Position numbers and translations under genes: made by a program. DNA of 6,425 nt from CAYOKT01 sp964404605. GTDB taxonomy: Bacteria; Electryoneota; Electryoneia; Electryoneales; Electryoneaceae. The notes under the pieces were generated by a model. It made no database searches, was not told the DNA's origin, and saw only the letters and a program-made list of their open reading frames with translations. Shown in pieces: positions 1 through 4,848 of this stretch. Each line of letters opens with the position of its first letter. Positions within the stretch are counted from its first letter, which is position 1. Location of the stretch: NCBI GenBank assembly GCA_964404605.1, contig CAYOKT010000121.1, positions 1-6,425 on the forward strand, given 5' to 3'.

Positions 1-824
1 ACTTGCGCCAGCTCGGGCACGGCGGCCCGCAGGAGACGGCGGAATGTGCTCTCCACCCTCGCCGCGGTGCGGGTGACATCCTCGTGGGTAAGGGGCTCGC
101 TCGAGAGACCGGTGGCCAGGTTGGTGATGCAGGAGATCCCGAGAACCGGGAGCTTCAAGCGTGCGGCGGCGATCACTTCCGGCACGGTGGACATGCAGGC
201 CGCACCGACGCCGATCCGCTGGAGCAGCCGTATCTCGGCGGCGGTCTCATAGGTGGGGCCGCTCCAGGCCCCGAGCACCCCCTCCCGGAGCGGTATCCCC
301 TCCTTCTCGCCGACATGGCGGAGCACCTCGCGCAGGTCCGGGTCGTAGGCGCGGGTCATGTCGGGGAAGCGGTCGAACCCCCAGCTCTGCCCGACGAGGG
401 GGTTGACGCCCATCAGGTTCACATGGTCGGTGATGATCATCAGGTCGCCGGGCTGCATCCCCTCACCCAGGCCTCCGGCGGCGTTGGTCACGACCAGCCC
501 CGTCGCGCCGAGGGCCGCCGCGAGGCGCACCGGGGTGACGACGACCGAGATCGGGTAGCCTTCGTAGTAGTGCACGCGCCCCTGGATCACGAGGACACGG
601 GCGCCGTCGATCTCCCCCGCCACCAGACGCCCGGCATGACCGGGGACGGTGCTCTTCGGGTAGCCCGGGATCTCCGTGGTGGGAAGAACGGCCGCGTTCT
701 CCACCTCCTCGGCGAAGGAACCGAGCCCGCTGCCGAGGATCAACGCGAGGTCGAAGTCCTCGCCGAGCCGCCGGCGGACGAACTCGGCCGTCTCGCGGAT
801 CCCGGGATCGTGGGTTTCCCGCAT
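1..824 (-). CDS. punA: Purine nucleoside phosphorylase (trimeric PNP family), 3' end cut by window edge
   Basis: This enzyme splits purine (deoxy)nucleosides with phosphate to give free base and (deoxy)ribose-1-phosphate, a cytoplasmic purine-salvage step. I read 274 codons from the ATG at 824-822 with no stop before the edge; the family is about 270-290 residues, so little is missing. Family motifs appear in order: phosphate-binding GSGLG (31-35), PGHAGRL (61-67), GRVHYYEGY (82-90), TNAAGGL (113-119), GPTYETAAEIR (189-199), MSTVPE (211-216) and ITNLATG (233-239). Glu193 and Asn235 match the purine-binding Glu/Asn pair of the guanine/hypoxanthine-preferring class; the hexameric DeoD type would have Asp instead. 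The start is fixed by a strong Shine-Dalgarno 7 bases upstream. One oddity: the usual Gly before MSTVPE is Cys210. The gene is divergent from rnhB, and deoC of the same pathway lies 3 kb away. The family is certain; the exact substrate range is inferred. Confidence 0.94.
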   Translation of the reverse strand, partial: MRETHDPGIRETAEFVRRRLGEDFDLALILGSGLGSFAEEVENAAVLPTTEIPGYPKSTVPGHAGRLVAGEIDGARVLVIQGRVHYYEGYPISVVVTPVRLAAALGATGLVVTNAAGGLGEGMQPGDLMIITDHVNLMGVNPLVGQSWGFDRFPDMTRAYDPDLREVLRHVGEKEGIPLREGVLGAWSGPTYETAAEIRLLQRIGVGAACMSTVPEVIAAARLKLPVLGISCITNLATGLSSEPLTHEDVTRTAARVESTFRRLLRAAVPELAQ

Positions 825-831
825 CGGAATA

Positions 832-839
832 CCTCTCCT
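832..839 (-). promoter_or_regulatory. Shine-Dalgarno site of the PNP gene
   Basis: On the minus strand AGGAGAGG lies 7 bases before the ATG at 824-822. It is a near-perfect anti-16S match at good spacing and fixes the PNP start. Confidence 0.85.
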
Positions 840-869
840 GTTCGACCACCACCGGAAACAACAACTCTC

Positions 870-901
870 CAAATATACGCCCCGGCGCCGCGTGCAGCGA
901 A
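870..901 (-). promoter_or_regulatory. Probable Bacteroidota-type promoter of the PNP gene
   Basis: On the minus strand TATATTTG (877-870) matches the -7 consensus TAnnTTTG of the Bacteroidota primary sigma factor. TTCG (901-898) lies exactly 20 bases upstream and matches the -33 TTTG at 3 of 4 positions, within the usual 19-21 base spacing. Transcription would start near 865-863, leaving a leader of about 40 bases before the ATG at 824. TATATT would also serve as an ordinary sigma-70 -10 box, but I see no good -35 hexamer. Inferred from sequence only. Confidence 0.55.
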
Positions 902-928
902 CCCGGGGAGGCGAAGCGGACTCAAGGC

Positions 929-937
929 TGGTATATT
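929..937 (+). promoter_or_regulatory. Possible extended -10 promoter of rnhB-yraN
   Basis: TGGTATATT fits the extended -10 pattern TGnTATAAT with one mismatch, and lies about 57 bases before the rnhB ATG. There is no recognisable -35 at 17 bases. It also does not fit the TAnnTTTG form seen at the other two promoters, so this is a weak call resting mainly on its place in an AT-richer gap. Confidence 0.3.
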
Positions 938-993
938 CCGGGCGGCGTGGATTTGATCGGGAATATTCTATCGCGGCATACGGCATATCGGCC

Positions 994-1707
994 ATGAAAC
1001 AGGTGAAACCGCCCGAGGAGTGGAGGCGCGAAGCGCCGGACGGCCCGTTCGGGCCGGAACTGGCCTGGTGGCGCGGCGGGGCGACGGTGATCGGCACGGA
1101 CGAAGCCGGCCGCGGACCACTCGCGGGGCCGGTGGTCGCGGCCGCCGTGGCCTTCGACCCCGGCGTGCGCCTCGCCGGGATCGGGGACTCGAAGGTCCTC
1201 CGGCCCCGCCGGCGCGAAGAATTGGCCGAGGAGATCAAAACCCTGGCCCTCGCCTGGTCGGTGGCGGAGAGCGATCCCGCCCGCATCGACGAGATCAACA
1301 TCCTCCAGGCGACGCGGGAGGCGATGGCCCGCGCGGTCCGGGCCGTGGCGAAGCAGCTCGAGGCCGGCCATCCCGCGGTGCTCGTCGATGGGCGCATCCC
1401 GCGGCTCGGCATCGGGCGGCACATCAACCTGGTGCACGGTGACGCGCTCAGCTTCTCCATCGGCGCGGCCTCGATCCTCGCCAAGGTGCACCGGGACCGC
1501 TTGATGGTCGAAGCGGCGGAACGCCACCCCGGCTATGGCTTCGACCGTCACAAGGGCTACCCCACCCGGGCCCATGGCGAGGCGCTGCTCCGGCTGGGGC
1601 CCTGCCTCCTCCACCGCCTCAGTTTCCATTTCACCACTCGTGATGGGGTCCGGTGGAACATCGGCGACCTCGCGGACGGCCGGGTGGGCCGCCGGAGACG
1701 AAAGTGA
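994..1707 (+). CDS. rnhB: Ribonuclease HII
   Basis: This endonuclease cuts the RNA strand of RNA-DNA hybrids and starts removal of ribonucleotides misincorporated in DNA; it is cytoplasmic and needs Mg or Mn. The 237-residue product has the defining motif GTDEAGRGPLAGPV (34-47) with acidic residues Asp36 and Glu37, then DSK (65-67), EINI (100-103), LVDG with Asp132, and the block from GD (149-150) through SFSIGAASILAKVHRD with Asp150. These four acids match the family's metal-binding set. YGFDRHKGYPT (181-191) and HRLSFHF (207-213) are also typical. The frame stays open back to 676 inside the PNP region, but that part is antisense shadow. ATG 994 leaves a slightly long 33-residue lead before GTDEAGRG and has no Shine-Dalgarno. 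GTG 1087 is the alternative but would place the start almost on the active site. Its stop overlaps yraN by 4 bases, a frequent bacterial pairing. Confidence 0.95.
   Translation: MKQVKPPEEWRREAPDGPFGPELAWWRGGATVIGTDEAGRGPLAGPVVAAAVAFDPGVRLAGIGDSKVLRPRRREELAEEIKTLALAWSVAESDPARIDEINILQATREAMARAVRAVAKQLEAGHPAVLVDGRIPRLGIGRHINLVHGDALSFSIGAASILAKVHRDRLMVEAAERHPGYGFDRHKGYPTRAHGEALLRLGPCLLHRLSFHFTTRDGVRWNIGDLADGRVGRRRRK
1694..1698 (+). promoter_or_regulatory. Shine-Dalgarno site deciding the yraN GTG start
   Basis: GGAGA lies 5 bases before the GTG at 1704, inside the last codons of rnhB. It favours GTG 1704 over the upstream in-frame ATG at 1653, which would overlap rnhB by 55 bases and add a tail with no family similarity. 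Confidence 0.65.
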
Positions 1708-2072
1708 AGGATCCGCGCCGCGACATCGGGAAGAGGGGGGAGCGTCTCGCCGAGAAGTACCTGAAGAGGCGCGGGTTGCGGACGATCGAGCGGAACCTGC
1801 GCCGCCGCAGCGGCGAGATCGACCTGTTGATGCAGGACGGAGAGGAGCTGGTCGTCGTCGAGGTGCGGACCCTGACCCGCGAAGGCGGGATCGACGCCAG
1901 CGACCGCATTCCCCCGGGAAAGCGCCGCCAGGTTGCTCGTGTGGCCAGGGAACTGCTCGCCGGGCTCGACGATCCCCCGCCGCCGGTTCGCTTCGATGTC
2001 TGTATCGTCCTCCTCGAACCGAAGCCGCGGGTGACGCATATCCCCGATGCGTTCCGCGTGGACAAGCTCTGA
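1704..2072 (+). CDS. yraN: YraN/UPF0102 family protein with restriction-endonuclease-like fold
   Basis: The product is 122 residues, the usual UPF0102 length. The conserved features are GERLAEKYL (12-20) with Glu13, the RRxGEIDLL block (34-42) with Glu38 and Asp40, VVVEVR (50-55) with Glu53, RFDV (96-99) and IPDAF (113-117). Asp40, Glu53 and the basic residue two places later form the pattern of the PD-(D/E)XK nuclease fold. Arg55 stands where Lys is classical, but Escherichia coli YraN also has Arg there. The cellular role is not settled; a part in DNA processing or recombination is generally suspected. I chose GTG 1704 because it has a Shine-Dalgarno, overlaps the rnhB stop as GTGA (translational coupling), and begins right at the family's N-terminus. 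Pairing with rnhB is common in bacteria and fits a nucleic-acid role. Family is sure; function is inference. Confidence 0.93.
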   Translation: MKDPRRDIGKRGERLAEKYLKRRGLRTIERNLRRRSGEIDLLMQDGEELVVVEVRTLTREGGIDASDRIPPGKRRQVARVARELLAGLDDPPPPVRFDVCIVLLEPKPRVTHIPDAFRVDKL

Positions 2073-2096
2073 CCCGCCGATTCCGCGCCGCTCCGA

Positions 2097-2128
2097 TTTG
2101 CCGCCCGCGCGCGTTCTGTGTACCTTTG
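2097..2128 (+). promoter_or_regulatory. Bacteroidota-type promoter of the mutase-ybjQ-deoC operon
   Basis: TTTG (2097-2100) is followed, after exactly 20 bases, by TACCTTTG (2121-2128). This is a full match to the Bacteroidota primary sigma consensus TTTG-N19-21-TAnnTTTG. Start of transcription is expected near 2132-2135, giving a leader of about 35 bases with a run of eight A (2146-2153). It lies just past the yraN stop and faces the mutase gene. Confidence 0.65.
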
Positions 2129-2168
2129 CCCCTTGCCGGGTCTGTAAAAAAAAGCACTTGGAAATACA

Positions 2169-3530
2169 ATGGGCAAACTGATGACCGGCGTCGCCGGTGT
2201 CCGCGGTGTCGTCGGGGATGGGCTCACCCCCGAGGTGATCGCGCGCTACGGCGCGGCCTTCGGAACCTACCTGCAAGGGGGCAGGGTCGTTGTCGGCGGC
2301 GACACGCGTCCCTCGCGCCACATGGTGCGCTCCGCCCTCTTCTCGGGGCTTCTCGCCACCGGGTGCGAGGTGATCGACCTCGACCTCGCGACCACCCCCA
2401 CCATCGAGGTGATGGTGGAACACCTGGGGGCGAGCGGCGGGGTCTGTGTCACCGCCAGCCACAACCCCATCGGGTGGAACGCGCTGAAGTTCCTCGACCG
2501 GAACGGACACTTCCTCGGCCCGGAGGAGGGCGAGGAGGTCAACCGGATCTACCGCGAGGGGTCGTATCGCTACGTCGGCACGGCGAACCTGGGGCGGATC
2601 CACCCCCAGCCGGGCGGCGGAGTGGATGAACACATCCGCCGGATCCTCGAGAGTCCCCTGGTCAACGTGGCCGCGATCCGCCGCCGGCAGTTCCGCGTCG
2701 CGGTGGACGCGATCAACTCGGTCGGCAACCTGATCATGCCGAGCCTGCTGCAGGAACTCGGCTGCGACGTTCGCAAGGTGAACGGGGACCTGAGCGGGGA
2801 GTTCGGGCGTGAAGCCGAGCCGCTGCCGGAGAACCTCGAGGACCTGTGCAACCTGGTCGGCGACGAGGGGACGGACATCGGGCTGGCCCTCGACCCGGAC
2901 GGAGACAGGCTGGCGCTGATCGACGAGCAGGGCAACCCCATCGGGGAGGAGCTGACCCTCGCCCTCGCGGTGAAGTATGTCCTCTCGCAGCAGCCGGGCC
3001 CCGTGGTCTGCAACCTCTCCACCACCCGCACGGTGGAGGACCTGGCGAAGGCCGCCGGGGTGCCATTCTCGCGGACCCCGGTCGGGGAAGCGCATGTCGC
3101 CCGCGAGATGGAGCGGGTCGGCGCGGTGATCGGCGGCGAGGGGAACGGCGGGGTGATGCTGGCGGGCGTGCACGCCGGGCGGGATGCGATGGTCGGCACC
3201 GCTCTCGTCCTCTCCCTCCTCGCCGAGGAGGAGCAGCCGCTTTCGCACATCGTAAGCCGTCTCCCCCTCTACGCGATGGTGAAGAGAAAGACGCCGGTGG
3301 AGGGCATGGACTCCGGCAGGATCGAGTCGGCCCTGCGCGCCGCCTTCGGGGAAAATGCCGCCTGCGACACCCGTGACGGCGTGCGTGTCGATCTCGAAGG
3401 CGGCTGGGTGCATGTGCGCCCGTCGAACACGGAACCCATCGTCCGGATATTCGCCGAGGCGAAGACGAAACAGGGTGCCAACGAACTGGCGGACCAGGCG
3501 GCCGCCTCTCTCCGGGAGGGAGGAAGATGA
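2169..3530 (+). CDS. glmM: Phosphohexomutase, GlmM/phosphomannomutase family
   Basis: Enzymes of this family move phosphate between C6 (or C5) and C1 of a sugar through a phosphoserine. The best-fit role is phosphoglucosamine mutase, making glucosamine-1-phosphate for UDP-GlcNAc and the cell wall. All four signature loops of the 453-residue protein are present in order: TASHNP (95-100) with phosphoserine Ser97, metal-binding DPDGDR (242-247), sugar-binding GEGNGG (323-328), and phosphate-binding RPSNTEP (417-423). The N-terminal GVRGVVGDGLTPE (9-21) is typical. GEGNGG with RPSNTEP, rather than GEQSGH with RPSGTEP, resembles Bacteroidota and archaeal members, among which glucosamine, mannose, glucose and pentose phosphates are all known substrates. 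ATG 2169 has only a weak GGAAA 4 bases upstream, in an A-rich leader; ATG 2181 is possible but shorter. It overlaps ybjQ by ATGA and heads an operon with deoC. Family sure, substrate open. Confidence 0.93.
   Translation: MGKLMTGVAGVRGVVGDGLTPEVIARYGAAFGTYLQGGRVVVGGDTRPSRHMVRSALFSGLLATGCEVIDLDLATTPTIEVMVEHLGASGGVCVTASHNPIGWNALKFLDRNGHFLGPEEGEEVNRIYREGSYRYVGTANLGRIHPQPGGGVDEHIRRILESPLVNVAAIRRRQFRVAVDAINSVGNLIMPSLLQELGCDVRKVNGDLSGEFGREAEPLPENLEDLCNLVGDEGTDIGLALDPDGDRLALIDEQGNPIGEELTLALAVKYVLSQQPGPVVCNLSTTRTVEDLAKAAGVPFSRTPVGEAHVAREMERVGAVIGGEGNGGVMLAGVHAGRDAMVGTALVLSLLAEEEQPLSHIVSRLPLYAMVKRKTPVEGMDSGRIESALRAAFGENAACDTRDGVRVDLEGGWVHVRPSNTEPIVRIFAEAKTKQGANELADQAAASLREGGR
3514..3519 (+). promoter_or_regulatory. 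Shine-Dalgarno site of ybjQ inside the mutase gene end
   Basis: GGGAGG lies 7 bases before ATG 3527, and a second GGGAGG at 3518-3523 lies closer. The pair gives a purine-rich ribosome site that confirms the overlapping ATGA start. Confidence 0.7.
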
Positions 3531-3841
3531 TTATCACGACCACGCCGCAGGTGGAAGGCAAGGAGATCCGGGAATACCTGGGCATTGTCACCGGCGAGGC
3601 GATCATGGGGGCGAACATCGTGCGCGACATGCTCGCTTCGATCACCGACATCATCGGCGGACGCAGCGGAGCCTACGAGGCGAAGCTGCAGGACGCCCGC
3701 CGCATCTGCCTGCGAGAGATGACCGAGGAGGCGATCTCCCTGGGCGCGAACGGAGTGGTCGGGGTGGACCTCGACTACGAAGTGATCCGCGAGGGGATGT
3801 TGATGGTCGCCGCCTCCGGCACCGCGGTGAAGCTGGGCTGA
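3527..3841 (+). CDS. ybjQ: YbjQ/UPF0145 family protein, putative heavy-metal-binding domain
   Basis: The 104-residue product matches the UPF0145 family over its full length. The hallmark block TGEAIMGANIVRD (22-34) is followed by ITDIIGGRSGAYE (39-51), a helical stretch, LGANGVVGVDLDYE (72-85), and the closing strand MLMVAASGTAVK (91-102). Escherichia coli YbjQ has the same blocks in the same order; known structures are compact pentamers. The family is often labelled heavy-metal-binding, but no biochemical role is firmly established and I do not assign one. There is no signal peptide or membrane segment, so it should be cytoplasmic. Its ATG overlaps the mutase stop by 4 bases and its stop TGA overlaps the deoC ATG by one, so it is translated in step with two sugar-phosphate enzymes. 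That position suggests, without proving, a metabolic link. Identification is certain at family level only. Confidence 0.93.
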   Translation: MIITTTPQVEGKEIREYLGIVTGEAIMGANIVRDMLASITDIIGGRSGAYEAKLQDARRICLREMTEEAISLGANGVVGVDLDYEVIREGMLMVAASGTAVKLG

Positions 3842-4539
3842 TGCCGCCCGCGGACTGGACACCGGCGAGCGTCGCGGAAGTGGCGGCGCTCTGCGACCAT
3901 ACGATTCTCGCCCCCGCGGCGACGCGGGAGGATGTCCTGCGGGTCGCCCGGGAGGGGCGGGATCATGGCGTCGCCACCGTCTGCGTTCACCCCCTGTGGG
4001 TCGGGGATGTCGCGGAGGTGCTGGAGGGGTGCGAGGTCAAGGCGTGCAGCGTCGTCGGCTTCCCCCACGGCGCGAGCCACCCGGAGATCATCGCCGCGGA
4101 GGCCCGCCGCGCCTTCGAGGAGGGCGCCCGCGAGGTGGACATGGTGATGCCCCTCGGCTGGGCGCGGATGGGCCGGTGGGACGATGTCCTCCGCGGCATC
4201 GCGCTGGTCAGCGAGGCGATCGACGAAATCCCGCTGAAGGTGATCCTCGAGATCTGCGAACTGGACGACGCGCAGATCCGCCGCGCGAGCGAAACGGCGA
4301 TCGAGGCCGGGGCGGAGTTCATCAAAACCTCCACCGGTTTCGGGAAGCACGGCGCCACGCTCGAGGCGGTGCGCCTGATGGCCGGGGTGGCCAGCGGGCG
4401 GGCGGGGGTGAAGGCCGCCGGCGGGATCCGCGACTATGACACCCTGCTCGCGATGGTGCGCGCCGGGGCGACACGCATCGGGACCTCCTCCACCCTGCAC
4501 ATCCTCCGCCAGGCCGCCGAAGCGCTCGGTCAGAAGTAA
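3841..4539 (+). CDS. deoC: Deoxyribose-phosphate aldolase
   Basis: This class I aldolase splits 2-deoxyribose-5-phosphate into glyceraldehyde-3-phosphate and acetaldehyde, the last step of deoxynucleoside breakdown; it is cytoplasmic. The 232-residue product has the usual length for the shorter bacterial DeoC type. Landmarks are CDHTILAP (18-25), VVGFPHG (71-77), EVDMV (98-102) with Asp100, KVILEICEL (133-141), FIKTSTGFG (160-168) with Schiff-base Lys162, GVKAAGGIR (189-197) with second active-site Lys191, and RIGTSS (212-217). Small departures from the usual pattern are MPLGWAR after EVDMV, where NIG is common, and Thr218 after GTSS, where Gly is common. The core catalytic Asp and both Lys are intact, so activity is expected. 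ATG 3841 overlaps the ybjQ stop as TGATG and has no strong Shine-Dalgarno, so re-initiation after ybjQ is likely. The open frame upstream to 3355 is antisense or out-of-frame shadow of the mutase and ybjQ. Confidence 0.96.
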   Translation: MPPADWTPASVAEVAALCDHTILAPAATREDVLRVAREGRDHGVATVCVHPLWVGDVAEVLEGCEVKACSVVGFPHGASHPEIIAAEARRAFEEGAREVDMVMPLGWARMGRWDDVLRGIALVSEAIDEIPLKVILEICELDDAQIRRASETAIEAGAEFIKTSTGFGKHGATLEAVRLMAGVASGRAGVKAAGGIRDYDTLLAMVRAGATRIGTSSTLHILRQAAEALGQK

Positions 4540-4593
4540 AGCGCGGGCACCCGAGGAAGCGCTGAAAATCGCACCTCCAACACGGCGGCGGGT

Positions 4594-4724
4594 AAGCTGA
4601 CAGGGCCACCTGTCGCTGCATTGCTTCAGATTTGACGAGAGATGAGACCCGGGACTGAAGTCCGGGCCACCCGTCCGGGGGAACATCCCTAAGAAGCCCT
4701 GTCATCGAAGCTGACAGGGCCACC
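4594..4724. repeat. Three GGGCCACC-associated palindromic repeat units
   Basis: The box GGGCCACC occurs at 4603-4610, 4664-4671 and 4717-4724, each tied to a hairpin. AAGCTGACAGGGCCACC is repeated exactly at 4594-4610 and 4708-4724. Unit 3 is a 9-bp perfect stem (GCCCTGTCA 4696-4704 with TGACAGGGC 4712-4720). Unit 2 pairs CCC plus GGAC (4648-4655) around a TGAA loop with GTCC plus GGG (4660-4666), with one bulged G. Unit 1 has a smaller stem, GACAGG (4599-4604) with CCTGTC (4609-4614). None has a T-run, so they are not standard terminators. They look like a dispersed REP-like family. The rest of the 309-base gap between deoC and glgC shows no gene and no promoter I can recognise. Confidence 0.6.
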
Positions 4725-4837
4725 CCTCGAGCTACCCATCGGAACATCTCACCGCTTCTCACTCCTTGCGCCCGTTCGCCTTCAGGCCCCACCTTCCCCC
4801 TGGTCGAAACCACGTTTCCCGTCCAGTCAACCGCCAC

Positions 4838-4844
4838 AGGGGGA
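4838..4844 (+). promoter_or_regulatory. Shine-Dalgarno site of glgC
   Basis: AGGGGGA ends 4 bases before ATG 4849. The purine run is the only such signal near the start, and it supports this ATG, which sits just ahead of the conserved nucleotide-binding loop. Confidence 0.65.
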
Positions 4845-4848
4845 ACCG

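Noticed and set aside
3..956. 317-codon plus-strand frame across the PNP gene
   Set aside because: It is the antisense shadow of a PNP with all family motifs on the minus strand, and it has no protein-like pattern of its own.
1557..3413. 618-codon open frame on the minus strand, and a 415-codon one at 922-2169
   Set aside because: Both lie antisense to clearly identified genes (rnhB, yraN, mutase). Their products are rich in Arg, Pro, Asp and His with no recognisable domain, as expected when GC-rich codons leave the opposite strand without stops.
4540..4563. AGCGC...GCGCT stem just after deoC as operon terminator
   Set aside because: Only 5 base pairs with a 14-base loop, and no T-run follows; too weak to call.
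4322..4837. 171-codon minus-strand frame covering the deoC-glgC gap
   Set aside because: It overlaps the end of deoC and reads through the three palindromic repeats; its sequence is just the repeats translated, with no known domain.
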